This document shows, piece by piece, positions 1 through 9,990 of a stretch of DNA of 64,000 bases. Each line of letters begins with the position of its first letter. The first letter of the stretch is position 1. The position numbers and the translations under genes are program-made. The notes beneath the pieces were generated by a model. That model searched no databases, was not told where the DNA came from, and was given only the letters and a program-made list of their open reading frames with translations. The DNA comes from Buddleja alternifolia (Eukaryota > Streptophyta > Magnoliopsida > Lamiales > Scrophulariaceae): positions 27,909,022 to 27,973,021 of the forward strand of contig CM033399.1 in assembly GCA_019426215.1 (NCBI GenBank). The letters run 5' to 3'.

Positions 1-1675
1 TCAGAATATTCCTCCGGAATATGCTAATAGATAGAAAAGTGTAAAACTCGTGGAGTAGAAATAAAAAAATATAACGAAAAATAGTTTAGATAAAAAAAGT
101 GTAAAAAACATGCAAAATTCGGGTGAATTATTGTCGTTATCCCTAGAATATATTATGTTTCAATATTTGAATTTCAATACTTTTAATTTCCAAATCTTTT
201 GTAATTAATCAAGGGGTAATTAAACGAGGAAAATTTTCATACTTTGAGGGAGTAAAGTCTTATACTTATATAGTTGGGGTGGGGACAATGTAAGTTCATC
301 CTTCAAATTACTACAAATGATCTTCATTTTGGAGTGGAAAATTCTAGCTATTGCATTCGATTTTACTAATTAACCCAGGTGTACTTCACAAACACATATA
401 AATTACACTTGTCAAATGATTAATTAATTGCTTTGTGAATTATATGTACTTGAGTTCAGTCTAACTATTAATTTACAGATCTAATTCAAAATTGGGGGGG
501 GGGGGGGGGTGGTTAAAAGCCTTCGAAAATAGAGAAAAAATAGATTGAGTTAAAAAAGAAAATAGATTAAGATGTTTCACTAGGCACCAATTATTCCACG
601 CCAAACGAAAATTCAACATTTTAACAAGTTGAGATGACACGTACGATGTCACTATCAAGCACGAGTAAGATGTCGACCCTTGGTATAACAACATACTTAT
701 CCTCGTTGAAAATATTCTTGAACACCAAGAAAGATTACAAGAAGGAGATGAGGCTTACCTAACTTTGATTTAATTACTAAATTTAGTGGGCACTTGCATG
801 AGTGGGTGATCTGATATTGAAAATGCAATAAAATTTATGTATTAACGAAATAAGTTAAACTCTTTTCTGTTATTATATGCACGATATCTTCATTCGGTTA
901 AAAAGAGAAAAGAAAATATGTGTGATTTTTAGTGAAATAACACTATATATCTTTCATATAGTATTGAGAAGATATAAATGTCAAATGAACATGTCAAAAA
1001 GGTGAAAAACAAGTTCATCTTCTTCCGACAAGTGGATCTTGCGCTAATTTTTGAAATAAGACACGAGGATTTATGCAGTTTATCCATATATATAACATTC
1101 TATGAACCATAAACTGGAAAGTTTGGATGTAAACTTTATAGAACGCGTCGAGATGTTTTAAAATTAAATATATAGCCAAAATGTATCCATTTTTATGGAA
1201 CATACTATTCCGGCAGGGTTTAAGTGCACACAAAAGAAAGTATACTAAATTTGAATGACACAATTTGACTTTGCAGCGAAGGTCATGTAATAATAGGAAA
1301 GTTGCATCTGAATGAATTCAGGTGGTTGGAATATGTGTTAATCAGCGATTGAATACATTTGTTATACCGAGCATGTGTCCGACAGCAGCGTGGTCACATG
1401 ACTACCATACAATAGATCGAATATAAGTAGTTCGGTATTATTATTATTATAGACTGCGAGCTTGTCTCTTGATTCATCACTCTTCCATGTGAAATGTGAA
1501 ATGTGAAGTGTTCAAATTCATTGAACATCACACCGCTTTTTGCGCACCGAACAATACCATGTGTCATGCTTCTATTAGAAGAAAATAAATTAAATTACTT
1601 TAGTTAATTTTGTAATAAAAATGGTTAAATACATTTTGAACCCCTGGACTTACAAACGTACCAGAAAGGGGTGAT
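1..1675. other. AT-rich non-coding stretch
   Basis: No convincing gene. Short open frames on the minus strand (473-694, 1015-1263) have no recognisable domain and lie in low-complexity DNA. The main landmark is the G homopolymer near 494. The segment from about 1628 reads like an arm of a Mutator-like element (a run of the type 'cattttgaacccctggac'), but I found no matching opposite arm. Confidence 0.5.
494..509 (+). repeat. G(16) homopolymer
   Basis: Sixteen uninterrupted G, then TGG. Its length is prone to slippage and to sequencing error. Confidence 0.95.
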
Positions 1676-1811
1676 TCTATGGTAGACTCGGTGTAATGGA
1701 GCCGGTGCTCATTACACCACACATTTGTCTTGGGATAATAAAATTCACACATCCCAACACAAATGTATGGTGTAATGGGCACTAGCTCCATTACACCCGG
1801 TCCAACATAGA
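1676..1811. mobile_element. Foldback MITE (136 bp hairpin)
   Basis: Two arms of about 61 nt (1676-1736 and 1751-1811) are near-perfect reverse complements, with scattered mismatches and a one-base gap. They are separated by a 14 nt loop. Both ends begin TCTATG/CATAGA, and each arm contains GGTGTAATGGAGC. The structure is that of a short foldback MITE. No clear target-site duplication is visible, so the superfamily is not assigned. Transcribed, it would form a miRNA-precursor-sized stem. Confidence 0.75.
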
Positions 1812-2674
1812 TTTTTCCCAATAACATCCCTCAAATTGATGTTTTTTGTTGGATGTTAATTATGCATTTTACACATTTGTACCCTGAATTAGATTTTACT
1901 TGTGTATCAAAAAGATCCATTAAGTTTAAACAAGAATGTGTGCTAATTGTATTGTCTAGTTTTTAAATTGGTTTATTAATTTCAGCATGAGTGGACGTTT
2001 GTACACTTTTTCTACGTACTAAGCCATAAGTGTTGGATGATGCTAATTTCTTTTAAACATTCTAAAACATGATAATTCATTGTTTACTTTTTTTAAGTTC
2101 TGAGACTGATTCTTATATTTTCAGCCCTATTTAAAATTAGTCTACGCACCATTTTCAACAAAAAGAAAAACACACATATTTCTAGAAACAAACAAATCAA
2201 ACATGCATTCTGAAAAATAAAATGACAATCACCTTATCATTATTAATTTAAGAAAATGATTTTTTTTTCTTCAAAACACTGTTATCTTGACAAAAATAAT
2301 AATTTAACACGTCTAACGGTCAAAATACAATTCTGAGAGGCAATAATATGAAAATACAAAAATTACAAATCGATGCACATTTAAAACTTTGTTTAGGCCG
2401 AACTAGACTCATTTTAATGAGGCGGAGAGCATAAATTTATGATCATACTTTTATTGAGGACGAAATTGCTGATACTTTTTTTTTCCGGGTAACATTACAC
2501 TTGTAGTATTGAGATTACAATATAATATAATAGACATTTTCGAGCTCATGGGACAATCCACATTCATTCATTTGATATGAATACGTTTTCCTACACTTCA
2601 GATAAAACTTCCATGATATCCTTACAATAGAAACCTAAGTGAGAGTTATTAGAACAAAAGTAACAAGAAAGTTT
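1812..2674. other. AT-rich non-coding stretch
   Basis: No coding frame of interest and no complete repeat recognised. It contains A/T runs only. Confidence 0.5.
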
Positions 2675-3090
2675 TGGTTATGCTTGCCTGTGTTTCTAAT
2701 CCAATTTTTTTCATTTTCATTTTCATTTTTATATGAAAATGAAAATACACATTTTACACTGTTTTTAATTGAAAATATTCTCACAAATAGGTTCCCAATA
2801 AATTTCAATCATTCTTTCAAAATTATATTTTACATCACTTTTCTTTCGCTTTCTTTTTATCACTTTTCTCTCCTTATATCTTCTTTCTCTACCCATTTTC
2901 TATCATTTAATCATTACTTTTTAATTATTTCACCCATTACCAATCAAAATTTTAACAATTTTCAAAATCACAACCAAACACAACTACTTTCCTCACTTTC
3001 TTCACATGAAAATAAAAAAACTCATTCTTGCGTATGTTTTTTTTAAATGACGGTTGAAAATGAATTGAAAACACATCCAATCAGAGCCTA
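2675..3090. mobile_element. Possible hAT-like MITE
   Basis: The two ends are imperfect inverted repeats: 'TGTGTTTCTAATCCAA' near 2688 against the complement of 'TTGAAAACACATCCAATC' near 3066-3083. The interior is very AT-rich, with an internal palindrome of TTTTCATTTTCA motifs around 2709-2746. The open frame spanning it (2639-3046) is low complexity and starts at GTG. No target-site duplication was found, so this call is tentative. Confidence 0.35.
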
Positions 3091-3192
3091 ATAGCTTCTG
3101 GATTCGGCGGAACTTCAATTAATTAGTGAAATATAATTTCCACTTGTCATATTTGATTGATATTCTATTCTGTTCAATGATGTTCAAAGCAA

Positions 3193-3193
<1 letters not shown>

Positions 3194-3242
<49 letters not shown>
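3194..3242 (+). repeat. (AAT)n microsatellite
   Basis: About 16 uninterrupted trinucleotide units. Confidence 0.95.
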
Positions 3243-4173
3243 TGTCGAATTGTGTGATTGAATTCGATTTCCACAAGAATTTAAAATTAAAATTACAAAA
3301 GATCTAATTCATTTTTTTCCAACGAATCGGTTACATATCAACAAATCATGAATATCAAATAAAAATGATTTACAATCAAGTAAAAATTATTACAATCAGC
3401 TAATATAACTATTATAAAGGTAGAGAAAGACTCCGCACAAAAATTCTCTAAATCCAATTAATAAGTACACTTATAAACATAAATCAACCTCAAAACACTT
3501 TTCAATAATAGGTAATCAAATTGATTTTGGTGCAACATGGGTGACTGGTGCATGTGTCGTTTGCCATACTCATGTTTTAGTACAAACAAAATGAATCAAA
3601 ACACATGGCAATATGGAATTATTGTAATTGCTATAACTATAATATATAAAGCCAATATGGAAGTGATTTAATTATGAAGACCAGATCCGACTTTATTGGG
3701 CAACTCACTTGTATCCTTTTATAGTAACAATAATAATCTTTTCCAGCTTAATCTTAGGAGCAATTTTACATTTAAAAATAAATAAATTAATTACTTCCAA
3801 TTATCTAGCTTAATAAATGCATATACAATATAACATACATATCTAGAATAAATAATTCAAGAAAATCTTACTAGGATTTGTTTATTGACAATACAATCTC
3901 TAGAAGGATTCTTCAAAATCTGGATCCAATAATTTCGCCATTATATGTTCACATATTTAGGAATAATTATCCAAGTGTAACAATTTGCACAACTTCATTA
4001 ATTTCCTACATTTGGGGAATACATAACTATACATACACACACATATATATATACATACATACATATATATTTACCAACCAACGCACAAAATCAAATTTGT
4101 TTACATAAAAAAAAAAAAAGAACCAAAAGATTAATTTAAAGAAACTGAATATAACACACAATTTCTTTCTTTT
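3243..4173. other. Non-coding region 3' of the RING gene
   Basis: AT-rich with no recognisable gene. It includes TA/CA-rich simple sequence near 4030-4070 and an A run near 4108-4120. It presumably holds the downstream flank of the RING-H2 gene. Confidence 0.5.
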
Positions 4174-4179
4174 TTTATT
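4174..4179 (-). promoter_or_regulatory. Candidate poly(A) signal of the RING-H2 gene
   Basis: TTTATT on the plus strand reads AATAAA on the minus strand, about 145 nt past the stop codon of the RING-H2 gene. The spacing is plausible for a plant 3' UTR. The AT-rich context means chance occurrence cannot be excluded. Confidence 0.4.
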
Positions 4180-4323
4180 TCCATTTCATTCCCCATAATT
4201 ATCCATTCTTCTTTTTCTAGTGTTACTTACATCCTAAAATGCGAAGTTATAAACAACTCCACTAAAAAAAAAGAAAACTGAAAAAATCTACAAAAATTAT
4301 AGATACATACATACATACATACA

Positions 4324-4839
4324 CTACAAAGCGGCAGTAATCTCTCCGTAGAAATCGGAAATCCCCGACGCCAGCCACAGCCTCTCATTGAAACTCTCCT
4401 GCACATCCTCCGGTATGAACTGCGTACGGCACAGCGGACACGTCTTCTGATCGTGGTCCATCCAACGGTCCAGACAGCTCCGGTGGAATATGTGCCTGCA
4501 ATTCGTCAGCCGTCGGATCTCATCGTCGCCGCTGAAATCGTACAGACACACAGCGCAGTTGTCCAGCGGATCCAGATCGTCCGCCAAATCGGAAAACTTC
4601 ACCACCGGCAGCAGCTCTCGAATCAGCGCCGCCGACACCGACCGCGACTCAGACGGCGCCTCCGCCGATGATGATTCCGACCGGGTCGGGTACGACGACA
4701 TATCCGGCTCCAGGAAATCGGCGAGTCCGAAAACGGAGAGAAGAGCGTAAATGAATCTGCGGATGAATCCGAGAAATGTCAAGAGGTAGAGGAGTAGTTT
4801 TGGAAGGAGTAAATCATTGTATCCAACAGGGAACCCCAT
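4324..4839 (-). CDS. BRH1-like: RING-H2 E3 ubiquitin ligase, BRH1-like
   Basis: Intact single-exon gene of 171 residues, from ATG at 4839 to TAG at 4324. The N-terminus starts MGFPVGY and continues with a hydrophobic stretch (about residues 10-39) that could anchor it to a membrane. A Ser/Glu-rich linker follows (about 47-70), then a C3H2C3 RING-H2 finger with C95, C98, C114, H116, H119, C122, C134 and C137. The finger carries the CRHIFHRSC and W126-MDHDQKTCPLC signatures. Known family: Arabidopsis BRH1 (brassinosteroid-responsive RING-H2) and the related RHA-type small ligases, which recruit an E2 and ubiquitinate substrates. All eight zinc ligands and the E2-contacting Trp are present, so activity is expected. 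Codons are much more GC-rich than the surrounding DNA, as for a constrained gene. It is the only confident host gene here. The substrate, and the brassinosteroid link in this species, are inference. Confidence 0.93.
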   Translation of the reverse strand: MGFPVGYNDLLLPKLLLYLLTFLGFIRRFIYALLSVFGLADFLEPDMSSYPTRSESSSAEAPSESRSVSAALIRELLPVVKFSDLADDLDPLDNCAVCLYDFSGDDEIRRLTNCRHIFHRSCLDRWMDHDQKTCPLCRTQFIPEDVQESFNERLWLASGISDFYGEITAAL

Positions 4840-4920
4840 TGTTGTTAGCAGAAGTTGAAGTTTAGGTGTTTTGGTGTAGTGTTAGTGTGTGTAGTGTGTG
4901 TGTAAAAGTGAGGGTATGTA

Positions 4921-4955
4921 TGAAGGAAAGGGAGAGAGGAGGGTGAAGTTATATG
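4921..4955 (-). promoter_or_regulatory. Core promoter of the RING-H2 gene (TATA plus pyrimidine patch)
   Basis: Read on the minus strand, CATATAAC (4955-4948) is followed by a C/T-only tract (about 4944-4921). That arrangement is typical of plant TATA and Y-patch core promoters. Transcription would start near 4915-4925, giving an 80-90 nt 5' UTR before the ATG at 4839. Confidence 0.55.
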
Positions 4956-5156
4956 GAAGAGAGGTGGATGTGAAATGACGAGAATGGGTATGGTATGACG
5001 TTGTAATTACGGTGGGGGAGGACGTGGGAGTGCGGGTGGGTGTATCAGCAGTCACTTTCACATAAGGCTGTATTATCGTACCCTGCGTCTCTAATCACTC
5101 TACACGCGTGTAATTTAATTACTTAATTAATTAGTAGAGACAATTATTTTGTTTTC
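4956..5156 (-). promoter_or_regulatory. Proximal upstream region of the RING-H2 gene
   Basis: About 200 bp of comparatively GC-rich DNA between the TATA-like box and the start of the segmental duplication. It holds TGACG at 4976-4980, TGACGT at 4996-5001 (bZIP/TGA-type core), an ACGTG core near 5022 and the palindrome CACGCGTG at 5103-5110. These are short motifs that can occur by chance. The region ends where repeated DNA begins, so the upstream regulatory sequence may be short or TE-derived. Confidence 0.35.
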
Positions 5157-6085
5157 CACATATTGAAATTAAAAATGATTTTTAGTAGTGAGTAGCACTA
5201 ATATAATAATAATAATAATAATAATTAGCAACCAAGTTAGTAGTAGGGTTGAGAGACGAACTAAATTATTCGATATTCAGCCTGAGATTTTTTAAGCTCA
5301 GCTCGGTTTAAGCTGGGCTCAATTCGTAAAAAAAAGAAAATATATATGTGTGCAAAAATATCAAGCGACTTGAGCTCGATTCATATTTAGTTAGATTAAA
5401 GCTCGTTTGATCTCAGATAAATTAACAATCATATCAAACCCAAACACAAATTTTGAAACTCGATAATAATTCAAACAAGGTTAAACAACGATTTATTCGG
5501 CTCGACTTGCTCATTTACAATCCTAATTAGGGCCCAAATTGAGAAATTTAAAGATGGAATTAGAACTTATTAAAATATTTGTTGTTTTTTTGTCTATTGA
5601 TAATAATAGAAAGAAATCGAAGAGGAAATTTTCCTTCTCATTAAATTTCTAATATGTTTTTAGATAATTCATTCAACTTCTAAGAAGTATGACATTAAAA
5701 GTAACGTTTTAATTTTATCATGGACCATTGAATTAGATTGGTCTGTCTTAAGAACTAAGCTTAAATGCTTAATTAATATGTAGGAAACTCATCGTTCCAA
5801 AAATCAACTTAAAAGTACCATTCCTTAAATTTACATTCATGATGAAATGAAAGCACTTTGTCATGTTAATATCATGATATCCTGTTTGTTAACCACATTT
5901 CTCGCCTTTCCCCTATAATTCTCTCAAAAGCCAATCAAAATGCTTACTAACATTTTTCTATGGTTGTCAAAAATAACATAAAAAAGACAAATTAATTTTG
6001 CTTGAAAAATTGTCAATCGCGGTGCAAAAAAAGGTTGAAGGTTACGATGACAAAAACCGATGCGTGTATATAATTGATGCATTGT
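5157..6085 (+). repeat. Segmental tandem duplication, copy 1
   Basis: Matches 6112-6171 plus 7492-8670 in order: start block (TGAAATTAAA...GAGTAGCACTAAT), AAT microsatellite, a hAT-like element, a shared block with 'AATTGAGAAATTTAAAGATG', and an end block containing 'TTGTCAATCG'. Copy 1 lacks the TRIM, the 320 bp insertion and the 24-bp repeats. An (AAT)n run lies at 5203-5225. Confidence 0.85.
5244..5525. mobile_element. hAT-like non-autonomous element (copy 1)
   Basis: Ends TAGGGTTG... and ...CAATCCTA form short inverted repeats. The interior is rich in GAGCTCGA/GGCTCGAC motifs. It is orthologous to 7524-8117 in duplication copy 2, where the target-site duplication is better preserved. No transposase is present. 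Confidence 0.6.
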
Positions 6086-6171
6086 TAGAAATTAATAGTT
6101 CAAAATAACACATATGTTGAAATTAAATATGATTTTTAGTAATGAGTAGCACTAATAATAATAATAATAAC

Positions 6172-6330
6172 TGTTAGATTATAGAAGACCCCGTAGGGAA
6201 CCTTTATTGATGAATAACATATATATAGATACAATAGAGAAACTCTAACCTATAAATAAGGTAAAAGATAAACATGAAAAAAATACAAAGATATCTTAAA
6301 TCTATACAAAGATATTTAATATATTTAACA
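6172..6330 (-). repeat. TRIM LTR (3' LTR in element orientation)
   Basis: 159 bp, TGTTA...TAACA. It contains AATAAA on the minus strand within 'CATCAATAAAGG'. Confidence 0.85.
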
Positions 6331-6342
6331 CTCCCCCGCAAT
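6331..6342 (-). other. TRIM polypurine tract
   Basis: CTCCCCCGCAAT on plus, read as ATTGCGGGGGAG on minus, directly upstream of the 3' LTR in element orientation. Confidence 0.65.
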
Positions 6343-7319
6343 CGAAACAGAAGATTTTCGAACGTTGAAACTGGACCAAAAATCCGGAAAAAAAAAATTG
6401 AGGCGGAAGTCCTTTGGTAGATAATTGCTTGTACTTTGCTTCGAAAATGCCGCCATCAATGAAAGAGAGGGGTTGCGGGCAGCGGAAGATGAGAGAGAAT
6501 GATTGCAAAGTGGATGAAGGTTGCTTAGAGATTTGGATAGGTCGTTTTGATTTGTAGAAGAAATATGGGGACTAGATTGAAATTAAGAAGAGTGAAAGAG
6601 AAGGACCTGATTTGTAATACAAGGTTTTGATGGGGGCAAGATTGAAATTGATAAGAAATTTGGGGATTTATTATAGAGAGAGGTAGGTGACTAGAGAATG
6701 GGCTTCTGCCCCAAATCAATGGCGCCGTCAACATAAGAAGGGATAGCGGCGGCATATGAATTGACATCGTCAGCGAGATGAGTGCCGGTGCCGGAGAGAT
6801 GGCTGGCGATGGCGACCGAGAGACAGAGAGACGGGGTGAGATCGGCAATTGATGTTTTTGTTGCAAAGATTGGTGAGAAGATTTGCAACTGATGTTTTTG
6901 TTGCATGCAAAGATTGGTGAGAAAGGGAAGATTCAAAAGATGTTGATCATGTTCAACATTGAGGAAAAGCCATTGTCAGCCAAGTTGTGGGAGAGATAAG
7001 GATAGTAGTGCGCCAGATTGGCATATGAGTTGTTGAATCATGTTCAACATTGAGGAAAAGCCATTAACTCTTATATGGAAACCATGTTTGGCATGTGAGA
7101 AAGAGAAGAGATAGTGGCAGTGGTGATGTCAGCCATGAGAGTGGCAGTAGCCATGGATGGAAAGCTAGAATAGAGAGAATATGTAAAAGAAAGGGGAGAG
7201 AAAATGACGGCTGTAGCGCCTGTTTAGGAGAAGGAGATGTAGAAGAAGATGCGCCGGACGGGGACGGCGACTTGAGGATGACGAAAGCTAGAGATCGAGA
7301 TACCATGGCTCGAAACCGT

Positions 7320-7332
7320 GGCTCTGATACCA
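7320..7332 (-). other. TRIM primer-binding site (initiator Met tRNA)
   Basis: GGCTCTGATACCA on plus is TGGTATCAGAGCC on minus, immediately next to the LTR end. It is identical to the PBS of the copia element at 23200. Confidence 0.9.
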
Positions 7333-7491
7333 TGTTAGATTATAGAAAATCCCGTAGGGAACCTTTATTGATGAATAACATATATATAGATACAATAGAA
7401 AAACCCTAAACTATAAATAAGGTAAAAGATAAACATGAAAAAGATACAAAGATATCCTAAATTTATACAAAGATATTTAATATATTTAACA
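7333..7491 (-). repeat. TRIM LTR (5' LTR in element orientation)
   Basis: 159 bp partner of 6172-6330, followed on the minus strand by the primer-binding site. Confidence 0.85.
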
Positions 7492-7523
7492 CTAATAATA
7501 ATAAAAAGCAACCAAGTTATGGG

Positions 7524-8117
7524 TAGAGCTGAAAACGAATCGAACTACTCGATATTCGACTCGAAATCGACCGCTAAAAGTTCGGTTCGTTAACAGCCCT
7601 GTTTGTGAAAGCTAAAAAAAATGTGCTTCTGGACCTTTTTACTAAACTCAAGCCGCTTTTGCTATTCAGTTTCCCTGTTTATGCTTTTCTGGAAAAAGCT
7701 AAAAAAATAAGTTAAAAGTAAAAGCATGTATATGGCAACTTCTACTAGATTCTTCTATTTTTTCTGCTTGTTAGCAAGTTTTGTAAACAGACTCAACCTG
7801 AACTTTTCAGTCACTTTTCCAACTTTTTTCTGAAATTCGACACTTTTTTAAAGCACAAACATATCAAACTAAGGTTGAACAACTTTTTGTGTTTGATAAC
7901 TTTTGAAGATCGGTTCGATTTGTAAAAAATAATAAAATATGTACAAAAAATCAAGCTACCCGAGCTCGATTCTTGTTCGGTTTGATTAATGCTCGTTTGA
8001 GCTCAGCTCAATTAACAATTAAATCAAGCTCAAACGCAATTTTTTAAAGCTCGACAATAATTCAAATAAATTTAAAAAATAATTTGTTCGGCTTGACTGG
8101 ACACTTTTACAACCCTA
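7524..8117. mobile_element. hAT-like non-autonomous element (copy 2)
   Basis: Ends TAGAGCTG... and ...CAACCCTA. Flanking 8-mers GTTATGGG (7516-7523) and GTTAAGGG (8118-8125) match at 7 of 8, as expected for an aged hAT target-site duplication. It is the copy of 5244-5525 and is enlarged by the nested insertion at 7590-7909. Confidence 0.65.
7590..7909. mobile_element. 320 bp insertion flanked by TCGGTTCG
   Basis: Absent from duplication copy 1. Identical 8-mers TCGGTTCG at 7582-7589 and 7910-7917 bracket it, which suggests a hAT-type event. It starts TTAACAGCCCTGTTTGTG and contains a repeated CTGTTTNTG...AGCTAAAAAAA motif. Terminal inverted repeats are not evident. Confidence 0.55.
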
Positions 8118-8690
8118 GTTAAGGGCCAAATTGAGAAATTTAAAGATGGAATGAGAACTCACTAAAATATTTGTTGTTTTTTTGTCTATTAATTATAATA
8201 GAAAGAAATCAAAGAGTATTTTCCTTATCATTAAGTTTCTAATATTTCTTTTTTTTTTTTTGATAATTCAATCAACCTTCTAATTTGACATAAAAAGTAA
8301 CGTTTTATCATGGATCAAAGTTGAATTAGATTGATCTGTCATAAAGAACTAAGCTTAAATGCTTAATTAATATGTAGGCAACTCATCGTCCCAAAAATCA
8401 ACTTAAAAGTATCATTCCTTAAATTTACATTCATGATGAAATGAAAGCACTTTGTCCTGTTAATATCATGATATCCTGTTTGTTAACCACATTTCTCGTC
8501 TTTCCCCCATATTTCTCTCAAAAGCCAATCAAAACGCTTACTGACTTTTTTCTATTTTTGTCAATAAAGAGACACAGTAATTTTGCTTCAATAATTGTCA
8601 ATCGAAATGCAAAAAATGGTAGAAGGTTACAATGACATAGAGCGAAGTCTGTGTATATATATAGTGATACATTTTGATGGATCATTTGAT

Positions 8691-8808
8691 GAAGAATTTT
8701 CAAGCAAAATTGATAAAGAATTTTCAAGCAAAATTGATGAAGAATTTTCAAGCAAAATTGATGAAGAATTTTCAAGCAAAATTGATGAAGAATTTTCAAG
8801 CAAAATTT
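8691..8808 (+). repeat. 24-bp tandem repeat, about 5 copies
   Basis: The unit is GAAGAATTTTCAAGC followed by AAAATTGAT. Units start at 8691, 8715, 8739, 8763 and 8787, the last one short by two bases. They are almost identical, with one G-to-A change in the second. Because 24 is divisible by 3 and the unit lacks stops in several frames, open frames appear on both strands; these are not evidence of coding. The repeat is absent from duplication copy 1. Confidence 0.95.
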
Positions 8809-8906
8809 GGCTTGAAAATGTCATTGAGGGACAAAGTGCTACTAGGAGGTAAAGTATTCTAGATTTAGAAGGTAACGCGCTGAAATAGTGAATTTCATTT
8901 ATTTTG

Positions 8907-8907
<1 letters not shown>

Positions 8908-8940
<33 letters not shown>
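8908..8940 (+). repeat. (ATT)n microsatellite
   Basis: About ten or more trinucleotide units. Confidence 0.95.
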
Positions 8941-8941
<1 letters not shown>

Positions 8942-9480
8942 TTCTGGGGGGAGGGGCGGATTAAGTGGCATTTTACCTAAATAACATCAATTGTTTTAAG
9001 AGATAATTACATATTTTAAGATATTCTAACAATTATAACCCCTGTGTATTTAGTAAATCTTACAATTTCACCCCTGACAATCCTTACAAATTGACCCTTG
9101 AGGAGTCTCGTTGTAATTTACGAAAAGTCAAAGGCTTGTTTGGTAATTAATACTAAAGTGATGGGGGGTGTGCATGTAATTCATCTTTATTTTGAATTAC
9201 ACAAGAACCAGGTATTCACAAAGAAACTACTAAAAGCAAGTAACAACACATAGTTGAGACTCGAACACAAAGTTTAACTTTTAGAGTCTTGAAATCTTAA
9301 TATTATTACTGGATGAAGTTGTTGTTTATGATCAAGCACAACTCTAAATACATATATATAAATTTCTAAAATATTGAGATCTCAATATTTATCACTTGAA
9401 GTTGTCACAAAATGAGAAGCTATAGTTCTCCCGATTTTGAATATTCTTGGCTATAGAATTCAATTATAGCGAAGCACCAT
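8941..9480. other. Non-coding; possible single arm of a Mutator-like element
   Basis: About 9003-9140 has the style of a Mutator-like terminal arm ('GATAATTACATATTTTAAG', then runs like 'AATTTCACCCCTGAC'). No inverted partner was found nearby. Nothing else was recognised. Confidence 0.35.
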
Positions 9481-9489
9481 TCTTAATAG

Positions 9490-9990
9490 GGGATGACAGA
9501 GAAAATTCAATTTCATTAAAAATAAGGGTAAAACAGAACATCATACAAAGTATTACTCCGAAGATGAGCCAATTTAGATAAAACTTCTAGGACCAAAAAC
9601 TAAGCATAAACTACTCTAAAAAAATAAAAAAGACCAGTCGTGCAAAGTTCCCTCCCCTAGCATACGAATCCAAAATCAGCCATGCCCTTTGAAGACAAAG
9701 CCCAGCTCACGATAGATAAATCCAAGAATGGGCTCCTCAAGAACTCGTCGAACTCCAACAAATCCAATTAGCCTCTTAACTACTCCAAACCGTCTAAGAT
9801 GTGCAAAAGAATAGGCTACACAAAATCATAGCAACCCAATCATCTGCAAAACACCAAACTAGCAAAACAAGAGCAAAAACCTGACATCAACAACAAAGAA
9901 CTTTCAAAATCATTCAAGCACGTCTAAAACCACCACCACAGAACATTCACAAATACTACTCTCGACACACCCAATAAACAAAAGATCTTA
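9490..9990 (-). mobile_element. Possible 5'-truncated LINE 3' end
   Basis: Read on the minus strand, this stretch is unusually T/G-rich and free of A/T slippage. It ends 'TTTTTAATGAAATTGAA', a style of 3' terminus seen in plant LINEs. There is no intact coding frame and no target-site duplication that I can defend. Confidence 0.3.

Larger units (their letters stand above)
6172..7491 (-). mobile_element. TRIM / small non-autonomous LTR retrotransposon (1320 bp)
   Basis: Two 159 bp direct repeats (6172-6330 and 7333-7491) begin TGTTA and end TAACA. I count 8 mismatches and no indels between them (about 5%). Orientation is minus: TGGTATCAGAGCC, complementary to the 3' end of initiator Met tRNA, abuts the upstream LTR, and a purine tract abuts the other. 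The 1 kb interior has no gag or pol domain. The minus-strand frames there (6525-6866, 7064-7333) are Ser/Pro-rich and unrecognised. Inside are a near-tandem repeat of 'GATGTTTTTGTTGC' (about 6852 and 6891) and a separate repeated 'CATGTTCAACATTGAGG' (about 6949 and 7039). The target-site duplication is obscured by the AAT microsatellite at the insertion point. Confidence 0.85.
6112..8670 (+). repeat. Segmental tandem duplication, copy 2 (interrupted)
   Basis: Second copy of 5157-6085. It is split at 6171/7492 by a TRIM and at 7590-7909 by a 320 bp insertion. Copy 1 serves as the pre-insertion allele for both events. Confidence 0.85.

Noticed and set aside
2639..3046. 135-codon frame
   Set aside because: Starts at GTG, is dominated by Phe/Ser/Asn from A/T-rich low-complexity DNA, and lies in a probable MITE.
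4453..4750. Two plus-strand frames across the RING gene
   Set aside because: They lie antisense to the conserved RING-H2 codons. GC-rich antisense frames are expected shadows.
7320..7332. tRNA gene fragment
   Set aside because: The 13-mer matching the tRNA 3' end sits exactly at an LTR boundary, so it is a primer-binding site. The same applies at 23200.
6525..7333. Minus-strand Ser/Pro-rich frames
   Set aside because: Inside the TRIM interior. No gag or pol motif, short, and overlapping in different frames.
8691..8808. CRISPR-like array
   Set aside because: Units are head to tail with no variable spacers, in a plant genome.
8595..8862. Repeat-protein frames on both strands over the 24-bp repeat
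   Set aside because: A stop-free 24-bp unit opens frames on both strands. There is no start context, domain or conservation in duplication copy 1.
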